DNA of 64,000 nucleotides from Verrucomicrobiota bacterium (GTDB lineage Bacteria > Verrucomicrobiota > Verrucomicrobiia > Opitutales > Opitutaceae). Positions 23,967 through 32,823 of the stretch are shown piece by piece. Location of the stretch: the NCBI GenBank assembly GCA_023432225.1, contig JAEYUW010000010.1, positions 1 through 64,000 of the forward strand. Direction: 5' to 3'. Made by a program: the position numbers and the translations under genes. The notes below the pieces were generated by a model that did not search any database, was not told the origin of the DNA, and saw only the letters and a list, made by a program, of their open reading frames with translations. Position 1 is the first letter of the stretch. Each line of letters starts with the position of its first letter.

Positions 23967-26309
23967 GTGAAATTTACCCTGAAGCTTAACCCCGCTTGGC
24001 GGCGCCATCTGCCTCCGGGCGACCGTCGCATTTGGCTGCTCCGCTCCATCGCGCTGCGTCTCGACCGCGGGATGAAGCTTTCGTGCACGGCGGAGGTTTT
24101 GTGGAAGCGCCTCCTGGTCCTCGCGGCCGGCAGCTTCGTTCTGCTCTACCTTCTGGCGTCGTCGGCCCTCTACTACTGGTGGGATCGTGTTCCCGGCAAT
24201 CAGGTGACCTGGTTCGATGTGGTGCTGGCGCCGGTGCGCAGTGAACAGCTGCGGCAAAAGCGCGGTGACAGCGCCATCGCGAACGCCTTGATCCGCCTGC
24301 GCGAGCGCGACGGCGTCGAGGCCTACTATGGTCTTCGCGCGGGTTTGACCCGCTCACCCGCGAACGCGGCGGGTCGCGTGGCGCTCGCCCGGTTGATGCT
24401 CGGCGGCGATCCGCAAGGGGCGCTGACGATTTTGGAGAACGGCCTAGCTTACTCGCCGAGCAACTTGGAATTGCTGCGCACGCTCTTCGCCGTCTATGCG
24501 GCGCAACAGGCGAGGGTGGCGGCGCTCGCCACGACCGAGAGACTGCTCGCAAGTGCGCAACAGCCGCCGCTCGACGCGGCAGCCCGGGTCTGGGTGACGC
24601 AAACGCGCGCCGCCTTGCTGCTCGCCGAACGCGAAGCGGCCGGCGCCGAACAAGCGTTGGCACTCCTGCCGACGGAAATGGATACCGCGCCCGAATCGCG
24701 GAGCCGCTACCTGCGCTTCAACGCGCTCGTGCAACTGGGCCGCTATGACGACGCGCGCCGCGTGCTGTCCGATTTCCCGTCCGCTTCCGGAGAGGCGGCC
24801 CGCGCTGCGGCCGATCTCGCGATTGCGGCCGGCGACGCGGCGGCGCTCGAGTCCGCGCTCACGCGATTGAAAGCAGCCGCTCCCGCTCAGCCGACGCCGC
24901 TGATCTTCGCCTTCAACGCCTGGCATCAGATGAAGCGCCTTTCGCTGCGCGATCGCACCGAGGCGGAATTCTTCAATTTCTTCGGCGCCAGCGACGCTGC
25001 GCTTCAGCTTTTCGCGGCCACGGCAGTGAATCTCGAACTGCCCGATGTCGTGCGCCGCACCGAGCAGGTGGCCATGGCGAACCGACTCAGCCCCTTTGCG
25101 TTTCGCGTGCATCTCACCGAGCTGGCGCTGCGTCGCGGCGACGTGGACGAGGCGTTCCGGCGCTTGCGGGAATGGGAACCCACGATCGAGACGCTTGCGC
25201 CGACGCAGCGTTTTTATCCGGAGTTCGTCCGCCGTCTCGCGCGCGCGAGCGTGCCCGGCGGCGAGGCGCAGAGCGGCGGCTTGGTCAATCACCTCGGTGA
25301 ACTGCGCGGTCGCGCCACGGTGGGCATGTATGAACTCGCGGTGAAGGTTCTGGCGCGCGCGGGCAATTTTGCGGGCAGCCGGGATGTCATCGATCTCGGG
25401 CTGCGTCGGTATCCCGCCAGCGACCCGCTCCGGCGCCTGCAGCCGGAAATCGTTGCCGCGCTAGAAAAACAAGGAGCGGCGAAAACCGTCGCCTCCACCG
25501 CGGCCGCGACGGCGGCTCCGATGCTCTCTATGCCCGCGACCGCGGCGGAAGCTTTGGCTAAATTGGATGCAGCGCTGGCGATGGAAGCCTTCGGCACCGC
25601 GGGCGATTTGCTGCGCGCCATCCGCGCCGCGCGGCCGGCTTGGTTCGAAAGTGCGACGAGCGATCTGGCGCGGCGGGAGACGGAACTCGCCGTGCTCGCG
25701 CAAGACCCCGCGACGGCGCGCGTGCGGGTGCACACTTACCTCGAGCGGCCTCACACCGAAGCCGATCTGTTGGCGCTCGTGCAACTGGCCGAGCGGCTGG
25801 CGCGGCGCGATCGCCTCGCTGAGGCGCGCTTGCTGCGCGACGAGATCATGGCCGTGCAACCGGGCGACGCGGTCGCCCGCGCATTCGAACAGCTGGCCTT
25901 GCCCGATGACCTCGCGGCGGTTTCCGCGACGGCAGACGCGACGCTCGCCGAGATCAATCGGGCGTTGCGGCAGAGCCGGGCTGAAGACGCCTTGCGACTG
26001 ATCGAGCACGTGCGGCAGAAGTCGCCGCCGTGGCTGGCCGACGCTCGCACCGAACTCGGCGTGGCTGAGGTGCGCGTGCGCCTCGCGCTCGATCAGCGGC
26101 CGCGGGCGTTGGTGGCGCTGAAGGAAGTGGTCATCCGCCCCGGGGCCTCACGCGCCGCGGCGTTCAAGCTGGTGCGTCAGCTTCTGGCCGAAGGGCAGCC
26201 GGATACGGCGCAACTGCTCGCGCGCGAGATTGCCCGATTGCTACCGGACGACAAAGCCGCCGCGACGCTCGTGCGCGAGGCTTCGGCGCCGCTGCCGGGG
26301 GTGGAGTAA
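23967..26309 (+). CDS. Membrane-anchored helical-repeat protein, paralog 1 (unknown function)
   Basis: 780 residues from a GTG at 23967; the start is chosen because VKFTLKLNPAWRRHLPPGD aligns with the N-terminus of the next gene. One TM helix (about 49-72, ending YYWWDR) follows a basic cytoplasmic segment, so most of the protein is periplasmic. The rest is Ala/Leu/Arg-rich alpha-helical repeats of TPR/SEL-like type; the block SPFAFRVHLTELALRRGD (about 375) is shared with the paralog. I recognise no catalytic motif. It follows the MacAB-type permeases after 100 bp and may be an accessory factor of the export system. Confidence 0.72.
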   Translation: MKFTLKLNPAWRRHLPPGDRRIWLLRSIALRLDRGMKLSCTAEVLWKRLLVLAAGSFVLLYLLASSALYYWWDRVPGNQVTWFDVVLAPVRSEQLRQKRGDSAIANALIRLRERDGVEAYYGLRAGLTRSPANAAGRVALARLMLGGDPQGALTILENGLAYSPSNLELLRTLFAVYAAQQARVAALATTERLLASAQQPPLDAAARVWVTQTRAALLLAEREAAGAEQALALLPTEMDTAPESRSRYLRFNALVQLGRYDDARRVLSDFPSASGEAARAAADLAIAAGDAAALESALTRLKAAAPAQPTPLIFAFNAWHQMKRLSLRDRTEAEFFNFFGASDAALQLFAATAVNLELPDVVRRTEQVAMANRLSPFAFRVHLTELALRRGDVDEAFRRLREWEPTIETLAPTQRFYPEFVRRLARASVPGGEAQSGGLVNHLGELRGRATVGMYELAVKVLARAGNFAGSRDVIDLGLRRYPASDPLRRLQPEIVAALEKQGAAKTVASTAAATAAPMLSMPATAAEALAKLDAALAMEAFGTAGDLLRAIRAARPAWFESATSDLARRETELAVLAQDPATARVRVHTYLERPHTEADLLALVQLAERLARRDRLAEARLLRDEIMAVQPGDAVARAFEQLALPDDLAAVSATADATLAEINRALRQSRAEDALRLIEHVRQKSPPWLADARTELGVAEVRVRLALDQRPRALVALKEVVIRPGASRAAAFKLVRQLLAEGQPDTAQLLAREIARLLPDDKAAATLVREASAPLPGVE

Positions 26310-26329
26310 GGAGATTAAGGAAATTTTTT

Positions 26330-28336
26330 ATGCGACTGCGTCTGCGCACTCACTCCGAATGGCGGCGTAAGCTGCTCCCGACCGACACGCGTTGGTGGCT
26401 GTTGTGGGCCGTCGGCCTGCGCGTCGAAGCGCAGCGCGAGCCGGTGTGGGACGTCGCGTTCTACTGGAAGAGATTCCTCGTCGCGCTGTTGTTGCTGGTC
26501 ACGGCAGGCTACGCCGCAGGCGTGACGGCCTTGTATCAGTGGTGGGCGCGGCAACCGGAGACGCGTGTCGCGTGGCTCGACATCGCGGCGGCGCCGCTGG
26601 ATCGGCAAAAATTTCGCGAACAGCGCGGCGAGCGCATGATCGCGCTGGGGCAGGCGAAAGCCGAACGCGGCCGCCTCGCCGAAGCGGTGTTCGATCTCCA
26701 GGCGGGATTGACGCGGGCCCCGCGACACCTCGAGGGGCGTCTCACTCTCGTGCGCGTGTGGACGGTGCTGAATCGGGAGCGGGCGCTCAAGGTCACGGAA
26801 GACGGGCTGCGGTTGCGGCCGGATGAGCCTGAACTGCTCGGAGCGTTGTTCGAACTTTACGCGCTGGCGGGAGCGGACGCGCGGGCGCTGGCTCTCAGCG
26901 CCGAAATGCTCGCTCCGGAGCGTCAGCCGCCGCTGCCGACCGCGGCGCGCCGCGTGGTGGCAAATGCGCGGGCGGCCTTGCTGCTGCCGGCGCAGGCCGA
27001 AGAGGCCTTGCGCTTGTTGGAGACCTTGCCGCTGGCGGTGGGCACGCGCGCGGAGCAGCGCTCGCTGCGATTGAAATTACAGGCCTTGCGCCAACTCGGG
27101 CGCGAAGCGGACGCTGCCGCCTTGCTGGCGCAGTTGCCGCGCGACCCGGAGCGCGGCGCGCGGGTCGATGCGGAGCTGGCCATTGCGGCGGGCGACGCGG
27201 CGGCGTTCGAGGCGGCCCTGCGCCGACTGAAGGTGGAGTCAAAGGAGCCGATGCTGACCTCGCTCCTGGCGATCCGGGCATGGCATGAATTGAAGCGCCC
27301 GACGTTTCGGGCGGCAGCTGTGGTGGACTTCATCCGCTTTCACGGCGGCGAAGAGCGGGCCTTGCAGGCGCTCGGTGCGTTGGCGGTGGAATTGGATCTG
27401 CCGCTGCTGTTGCTGCGGGCGGAGCAGGAGGCGGCGAAGCAGCGGTTCAATCCGTTCGCGTTCCAAGTGCACCAAACCGAGCTGGCGCTGCGGCGGGGAG
27501 ATCTCGAAGAAGCGCGACGCCGCTTGCCGGCTTGGGAAAGCACGATGCCCGAGTTGCCGGAGCAGCAGCGGGACCTGCCGGAATTTTTTGCGCGCCTGGT
27601 GCGAGCCGCGGTGGAGGACGGCGAAGCGCAGAACGCCGCGCTGGTGGCCCACGTGCAACGCAGCGGAGCGCGTCTGACGGCGCGGTTTTTCAAGCTCGCG
27701 ATCGAGACGCTCGAGCGAGCGGGCAATGTCGCGACCGCAGCACAGGTAGCAGATCTCGGCGTGAGATTTCTCGCGCTGAACGACGAGTTGCGCGAGATCC
27801 AGCAGCGGTTGAGCGAGCGCGTGGCGCAGCAGAAAATCGCCGCGGCCCGCATGGGAATGGCCGCGACCAGCCCGACGCCCGCGGAGCGGCGGACCGCGGT
27901 GGACGCGGCGGATTTTGCGGATGGCGCGGCGGTCCTCGCGGCAGTGGATGACGCGTTGGCGGCGCGCGATTCGGCGCGGGCGCTGCGCATCATGCAAGCA
28001 GTCCGGCGCGCGGCTCCGACGTGGTTGGGCGAGATCGCGCCGGCGCTGGGCATGCGCGAGTTTCGCGCGCGACGAGCGCAAGGGGAGATGCCGGCGGCCA
28101 TGATCGCGTTTCGCGATTTGGTGCTGAAGCCGGGCCTGCCGCGGGCGGCCGCATTCCGGTTGGTGCGCGAATTGATCGCGGCCGGCGAAGGCGAGATGGC
28201 GTTGCAGCTCGCGCATGAGACGGTGCGGCTGGTGCCGGGAGAGCGTGCGGCGACGGTTTTGCTGAAGGAGGCGGAGGCCGCGGCGCCTTTGCCCAGCCTG
28301 ACGCCGACGGAAGACAGCGAGTCCGAAAAGAAGTGA
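26330..28336 (+). CDS. Membrane-anchored helical-repeat protein, paralog 2 (unknown function)
   Basis: 668 residues from the ATG at 26330. It resembles the preceding protein in layout and sequence: MRLRLRTHSEWRRKLLPTD, then WKRFLVALLLL in the TM helix (about 48-72, ending YQWWAR), and NPFAFQVHQTELALRRGD in the repeat region. It is about 110 residues shorter. The two genes are 20 bp apart, so they are a tandem duplication. The C-terminus is acidic (LTPTEDSESEKK). The stop codon abuts a double-hairpin repeat. Function unknown; context points to envelope assembly or export. Confidence 0.72.
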   Translation: MRLRLRTHSEWRRKLLPTDTRWWLLWAVGLRVEAQREPVWDVAFYWKRFLVALLLLVTAGYAAGVTALYQWWARQPETRVAWLDIAAAPLDRQKFREQRGERMIALGQAKAERGRLAEAVFDLQAGLTRAPRHLEGRLTLVRVWTVLNRERALKVTEDGLRLRPDEPELLGALFELYALAGADARALALSAEMLAPERQPPLPTAARRVVANARAALLLPAQAEEALRLLETLPLAVGTRAEQRSLRLKLQALRQLGREADAAALLAQLPRDPERGARVDAELAIAAGDAAAFEAALRRLKVESKEPMLTSLLAIRAWHELKRPTFRAAAVVDFIRFHGGEERALQALGALAVELDLPLLLLRAEQEAAKQRFNPFAFQVHQTELALRRGDLEEARRRLPAWESTMPELPEQQRDLPEFFARLVRAAVEDGEAQNAALVAHVQRSGARLTARFFKLAIETLERAGNVATAAQVADLGVRFLALNDELREIQQRLSERVAQQKIAAARMGMAATSPTPAERRTAVDAADFADGAAVLAAVDDALAARDSARALRIMQAVRRAAPTWLGEIAPALGMREFRARRAQGEMPAAMIAFRDLVLKPGLPRAAAFRLVRELIAAGEGEMALQLAHETVRLVPGERAATVLLKEAEAAAPLPSLTPTEDSESEKK

Positions 28337-28426
28337 GGCCGGCGGATGCCGGCCTGGTTGAATTCTCGTTCGCGACCGATGCGCGCGGTCGCGGCTGTGT
28401 TTAGGGCCGGCTGAAGCCGGCCCTGC
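28337..28426. repeat. Double-hairpin repeat filling a convergent gap
   Basis: Left hairpin GGCCGG-CGGATG-CCGGCC (28337 onward) and right hairpin AGGGCCGGCT-GA-AGCCGGCCCT (near 28402-28424), joined by a spacer with a third small stem (GCGACCGATGCGCGCGGTCGC, read in two arms). The element occupies exactly the gap between the stop codons of two convergent genes and could end both transcripts. Confidence 0.75.
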
Positions 28427-29641
28427 TTAACCGCGGCGCAGTTCCGAGCCGCGGAACTTGATGATGAAGCGGTGAACCTTTTTCTGCCGGCAAATGATCT
28501 TGCCGGTGGCGAGGTCGAAACGGTCCGGCACGTCGATGCGGATGATGTCGACGACGGCGTGGTAGCCGCGCTCGGAGAAGATATCGATCAGCATCGCCAG
28601 CGCCTGCGGTTCCTCGAGGATCGGGTCCTCGCTGTTGACGTTGGAGTGACCGGAGATCGCGTGGCGCCGGACGATCGGCATGATCTTTTTCTCGATCAGG
28701 GCGATGACGCGGGCGAAGAGCTCGGGCTGGTTCAGCGCGTAACCGTCGAGGCGCTTGACGAGTTCCTGGCGCGCGTGGACGACGATCTCGCTGGCGAGCG
28801 GCAGCGTGCGGAGCTGGTCGTAGGTGCGCGGGTCGAGCTCGAGCGAGCTTTGGTAGGCGAGTTCCTCCGCGATGGCCTGCTCGACTTCGCCGAGCGGTCC
28901 CTGCGCGTTGACGAGGTGGTAGTGGAAAACGTCTTTGAGCGAGAGCAGCGCGTCCCAGGTTTGCTCCTTGAACACGCGATAGCGGCGGGCGGCCAGGCTT
29001 TCGTCGAAGTCGGTGGCGCGCTCTTCCCAGAGTTCGCCGCGACCGGAGGTGCGGACTTCCTCGTTGTGTTCCTTGGATTCGCGACCGCGCTTGAGCTGGC
29101 GGCCGATCGATTCCTTCTCGTCGACGAAGAGGACAACGATGTGGACGATCGGCTGGCGGAAATGAATGCCCAGCGGCGTGCCGTAGAACTCGCGCCAGAG
29201 CTGAATCATTTTCTCGTAAAGCATCTTCAGGCACTCGACCTGCACCTTCGTGCGCGGGAAGCCGTCGAGGATGACGCCGTCGCGATATTCCGGGCGCAGC
29301 AGGTGGCGGAGCAGCACACTGAGCACTTCGCGGTCGCCGATGAGATTGCCGCCTTCCTTGAGGCGTTTCATCTCTGGTGTGTCGAGCAACGCGCTCATCA
29401 CGATCGGCGCGCAGGTGAGGCCGCGGGCTTTCAGAATGTAGGGCGTGTTCGTGCCTTTGCCCGCGCCGGGTGCGCCGCCGAGGAGGATCAGTTCCTTGGG
29501 GAAGCGGAGATTCTCGCGACCGAAGTCCGCCTCGAGGTCCGCCCAGATCGGCTCAAAAATCACGGCGGCGTCCTTGATCTCGAGATCAGGGGCGGGCGTG
29601 ATGGGCTTGGCGGCGGATGCTTGGGCGGGTGTGGGGGTCAT
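28427..29641 (-). CDS. Nucleoside monophosphate kinase-like protein with long C-terminal extension
   Basis: 404 residues from the ATG at 29639-29641 (MTPTPAQASAAKP); upstream in-frame starts add a non-conserved segment. Adenylate-kinase-type P loop GGAPGAGKGT at 55-64, followed by the NMP-binding part with SALLDTPEM and GDREVLSVLLRH, then VILDGFPRT as the adenylate-kinase CD signature. The LID region is extended (FVDEKESIGRQLKRGRES), and 150 more residues have no counterpart in ordinary adenylate kinase. Cytoplasmic; probably phosphorylates a nucleotide, but the extension makes the exact substrate uncertain. Convergent with the upstream repeat protein. Confidence 0.8.
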   Translation of the reverse strand: MTPTPAQASAAKPITPAPDLEIKDAAVIFEPIWADLEADFGRENLRFPKELILLGGAPGAGKGTNTPYILKARGLTCAPIVMSALLDTPEMKRLKEGGNLIGDREVLSVLLRHLLRPEYRDGVILDGFPRTKVQVECLKMLYEKMIQLWREFYGTPLGIHFRQPIVHIVVLFVDEKESIGRQLKRGRESKEHNEEVRTSGRGELWEERATDFDESLAARRYRVFKEQTWDALLSLKDVFHYHLVNAQGPLGEVEQAIAEELAYQSSLELDPRTYDQLRTLPLASEIVVHARQELVKRLDGYALNQPELFARVIALIEKKIMPIVRRHAISGHSNVNSEDPILEEPQALAMLIDIFSERGYHAVVDIIRIDVPDRFDLATGKIICRQKKVHRFIIKFRGSELRRG

Positions 29642-29734
29642 CGGGCGGTCGAGCGCAGCGTAGAATGCGAGGGGGGCGATGCGACAAAAAAGGTGGTCAG
29701 CCGGCACCGATTAGCGGAAGTTCCGCCGGTGTCG

Positions 29735-32353
29735 TCAGGTCTTCTTCCGCAGCAATTGAGGCGCGGCTTCGAGCTGGCCGCGAGTGACGCCGAGCTGGTT
29801 GATCAGCTTGAACTCGCGCCACAATTCCGCGCCGGTGATCTCGCCGCGCAGCAGCTGACGGTAGCGGCTGACGGTGCGCTGCAGTTCGTCGGCGGACTCG
29901 TTGAGAAACTCGATGCGGAACGACCGTGCGCCGAGCGCGAGCAGGCGGTCGAGAAACTCGGCGCCGGTTTGCGCGCGGGAATTGTAGACCGTGTTACGGC
30001 AGCCGGCGTCGGCCTTCAGCGGATGCTCGGCGCCGATGCGGTCGCGCAAACGGACATCGTGCCGGTCGCACGGACGGCCGCAGGAACGATAATCGGTGCC
30101 CGTCGAAAGGAACGCGCAGAACACGCAATGCTCCATGTGAAACATCGGCATGTGCTGGTGCAGCGTGATATCGAACCACTCGCCTGGCGCGCGTTGGAGC
30201 AGTGCCTCGAGTTGCGCGACGTTGAGATCGTAGGAAGCGGTGACGCGCTCGAGGCCGTAGCGCTCGCGATAGTAGGCCGCGGTGAGCGGATTCGCGACGT
30301 TGAGCGAGAAGTCGCCGCGGCGGCGGTGATCCGCGAACCATTTCAGATGGTCGTAATTGCGGACGAGGTAGCCGTCGGCTTCGCACGAGAGCACCTGCTT
30401 GAGAATCCACTCCTCGCCGGGCTTGAAGACGCGCGGCGGGATGACCCAGAGGGAGGACGATTGTGGATTGCGGACTTCGGATTGCGGATTGGCGGCACGG
30501 GCGGCCTGCCATTGGCGGAAACGGGTGAGCGCGTCGCGGTAGTGTTTTGGGTTCTCGAACTCGCAGTAGAAAGTTTCGACGCCTTCGCACGCGAGCGCCG
30601 CTTCGAGCTGGGCGAGACTGCGCACGACGACGATGAGTTCGGGGTGGAGCGCGTTGACCTCAACGCGCTCGAGCGGCTTGGGGTCAAGCCGCTCCACCTT
30701 TTCGCGCAGCGTCCAGCGCTTCGGCGCGGCCCGCTGCGCGTCGAGATCGGCGACGACGCGGCGACGGAGATCGTTCAGCTCGCTGACGGCGAGGTGCACA
30801 GCGCCTTCGAGCTGGTTGGTCAACTCGCCGAGTTCGAACGGCGTGCCGCCGAGCCGTCCGAGTTGGTCGCGCAGTCGTTCGGTTGAGAGCGGTTGCTTTT
30901 CGGCGGCGACGAGCGGCGACGCGGATTGTGCCTGCGCGACGTGGCCTTCGGCATCGCGAGCGATCAGCGTCAGCGGTGCGCCGGCGTGGCCGTGCACCTC
31001 GAGGTCGACGGGGCGGCGGAAACGAATTTGATCGCCTTCGAAGGTTTGGCGGAGGCGGCGATCGAGTTCGGGGTCGTTGGTTTTCCAGACGCGGTGGCCA
31101 GCGCGCACACGCTCGAAATCGATATCGCCGCGACCGAAGCGCAGGACTGTCTCCGCGCCGCGGGGCTGCACTTGGTAGACGCGGCCGCCTTCCTCTTGTT
31201 GTTCGGGATTGCCGGCGTCGAACACGATGCCGTCGCCCGGCTTGAGCGGCGCCTCGAGCGCGAGGGCAACGAAGTCCGGGCCGACGCGCGTGACCGTGCC
31301 GAGGAACACGCCGCGTTTCGTGCCGAACCGGGCGTGCGCGAGCTCTTGGTTGTTGATGCCGCGGAACCAGCCGGTGTAGAGGCCGCGCGAGAAACTCATT
31401 TCCAGTTCGTAGCGGGCCGCGGCGGGATCGAAGGCAGCGCTGTGCGCGTTCGGTCGTTCCGGCACGTCGACGCCGGCCTCGCGCAGCGCGCGATCGAGGG
31501 CGGTGCGATAAACGCGCGTGATCGTCGCGACGTATTCGGGGGATTTGAGACGGCCTTCGATTTTTAGCGAGGCCACGCCGGCGCGAACGAGGTCGGGCAA
31601 TACTTCGAGGCCGGCGAGATCCTGCGGGCTGAGCAGGTAGCGTCGGTCGCCGAGTTCGACCTTCGCGCCATCGGAGATCAGCTCGTAGGGCATGCGACAC
31701 GCTTGCGCGCACTCGCCGCGATTGGCGGAGCGGCCGCCGAGCGATTCGCTGGTCAGGCATTGGCCGGAGTAGGCGACGCAGAGCGCGCCATGCACGAAGA
31801 CTTCGAGCGGCAGCGCGACGGCGGCGGATTTTTGCGCGGTCTGGATCGCGGCGATCTCGGTGAGCGAGTTTTCGCGGGCGAGCACCACGAGATTGGCGCC
31901 GAGTTCTTTGGCGAACTCCACGCCGGCCGCGCTCGTGACGGTCATCTGCGTGGAGGTATGAATCGGGAAATCCGGCGACAGCGCGCGGATGAGGCGACAG
32001 ATGCCGACGTCCTGCACGATCGCGGCGTCGACGCCGGCGGCGATGATCGAGCGGAGATAAGTTTCGGCGTCGGCGAGTTCGTCGGCGAAGACGAGCGTGT
32101 TGAACGTCACGTAGCCGCGCACGCCGCGGCGGTGCAGGAACTCCATCAGGCGCGGCAGGTCCGCGACGGTGAAGTTATGCGCGCGCATGCGGGCGTTGAA
32201 GCGCTCGAGCCCGAAGTAGATCGCGTCGGCGCCGTTTTCGACGGCGGCCTTCGCGCATTCCCAATCACCGGCCGGCGCGAGAATCTCCGGACGCGCGGGT
32301 GCCGCCGCGGGTGCGGAGGCGGGCGTCGGGAGAGTGGCGGGCGAGTGGGACAC
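29735..32353 (-). CDS. U32-family peptidase / RlhA-like RNA hydroxylation protein
   Basis: 872 residues. A Pro/Ala-rich lead is followed by the TIM-barrel U32 start (PEILAPAGDWECAKAAVENG), then VFVHGALCVAYSGQC, SLGGRSANRGECAQACR with the four-Cys pattern of U32 proteins, a DUF3656-like middle, and a second half with MEHCVFCAFLSTG and CGRPCDRHDVRLRDR. E. coli RlhA, a U32 member with DUF3656, is needed for C2501 hydroxylation of 23S rRNA; members elsewhere act on tRNA or as proteases. The length exceeds that of E. coli RlhA by over 200 residues. Two repeat elements (30643-30698 and 30465-30492) are translated in frame as residues about 551-570 and 621-630. Confidence 0.88.
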   Translation of the reverse strand: MSHSPATLPTPASAPAAAPARPEILAPAGDWECAKAAVENGADAIYFGLERFNARMRAHNFTVADLPRLMEFLHRRGVRGYVTFNTLVFADELADAETYLRSIIAAGVDAAIVQDVGICRLIRALSPDFPIHTSTQMTVTSAAGVEFAKELGANLVVLARENSLTEIAAIQTAQKSAAVALPLEVFVHGALCVAYSGQCLTSESLGGRSANRGECAQACRMPYELISDGAKVELGDRRYLLSPQDLAGLEVLPDLVRAGVASLKIEGRLKSPEYVATITRVYRTALDRALREAGVDVPERPNAHSAAFDPAAARYELEMSFSRGLYTGWFRGINNQELAHARFGTKRGVFLGTVTRVGPDFVALALEAPLKPGDGIVFDAGNPEQQEEGGRVYQVQPRGAETVLRFGRGDIDFERVRAGHRVWKTNDPELDRRLRQTFEGDQIRFRRPVDLEVHGHAGAPLTLIARDAEGHVAQAQSASPLVAAEKQPLSTERLRDQLGRLGGTPFELGELTNQLEGAVHLAVSELNDLRRRVVADLDAQRAAPKRWTLREKVERLDPKPLERVEVNALHPELIVVVRSLAQLEAALACEGVETFYCEFENPKHYRDALTRFRQWQAARAANPQSEVRNPQSSSLWVIPPRVFKPGEEWILKQVLSCEADGYLVRNYDHLKWFADHRRRGDFSLNVANPLTAAYYRERYGLERVTASYDLNVAQLEALLQRAPGEWFDITLHQHMPMFHMEHCVFCAFLSTGTDYRSCGRPCDRHDVRLRDRIGAEHPLKADAGCRNTVYNSRAQTGAEFLDRLLALGARSFRIEFLNESADELQRTVSRYRQLLRGEITGAELWREFKLINQLGVTRGQLEAAPQLLRKKT
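30465..30492 (+). repeat. Solo 7-bp array in frame within the U32 gene
   Basis: Units GGATTGC, GGACTTC, GGATTGC, GGATTGG match the left array of the four-helix-bundle cassette at 20937-20964, including the preceding ATTGT. On the coding strand it yields NPQSEVRNPQSS. There is no accompanying gene and no right array. Confidence 0.78.
30643..30698. repeat. Double-hairpin repeat in frame within the U32 gene
   Basis: GGTGG/CCACC outer arms enclose perfect hairpins 30647-30670 (11-bp stem) and 30671-30694 (10-bp stem) with no spacer. Apices and stems match the copy at 8946-9029. Length 56 bp; on the coding strand it encodes about 19 residues (KVERLDPKPLERVEVNALH). Confidence 0.8.
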
Positions 32354-32444
32354 GCAATGCCTCTGTTACCGCGGGAAGGTAGGTCTGCAACTGATAAGCG
32401 GGGGCCGGCGCGGAACTTTGGGAGCGGGGGGCGTCTATACTTCC

Positions 32445-32807
32445 ATGCAGAAGGCAAAACTCATCCTCCTCGCGTTCGCCCTGGGCGGAACGATGCTCGT
32501 GGCGCAAACTCCGACGACTCCCACGCAGCCGGGGCGGCCCAGCGCCGATGAGATGGCGCGCGAAGCCTATGTGAACGCCGCGTTGTTGCAGGTGCAGGCT
32601 TATCGCAAGCAGATCGATGCCGCCGCGAAAGCGGGCGGGGGCGAACAGGCACAGGCACGATTCGCCGAGCCGAATCGGTTGCTCAAGGAACTCGAGTTGC
32701 TCATTGCACGACTGCGTTCAGCGGCGCCTTCGGAATTTGATGTCGTGAAGGCCAACTACGAGCGCATGCGAGTGAAGCTCGACGCGTCGCTCGGGCGTTC
32801 CGGCTAA
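32445..32807 (+). CDS. Small exported protein of unknown function
   Basis: 120 residues from the ATG at 32445 (MQKAKLILLAFALGGTMLVA), a typical signal peptide cleaved near AQT. The mature part is a Thr/Pro-rich start and then an alpha-helical region with Gln/Arg/Glu residues in helix (YRKQIDAAAKAGG, LLKELELLIARLR, RMRVKLDASLG). No known domain is recognised. The gene starts 91 bp from the divergently transcribed U32 gene and faces the MFS gene. Confidence 0.6.
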   Translation: MQKAKLILLAFALGGTMLVAQTPTTPTQPGRPSADEMAREAYVNAALLQVQAYRKQIDAAAKAGGGEQAQARFAEPNRLLKELELLIARLRSAAPSEFDVVKANYERMRVKLDASLGRSG

Positions 32808-32823
32808 GGGATTTGGCCAGGGA

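Noticed and set aside
21111..24257. 1048-codon minus-strand frame over the two permeases
   Set aside because: Runs antisense through three genes and the cassette; composition (Arg/Glu/His-rich) is that of a GC-rich shadow frame.
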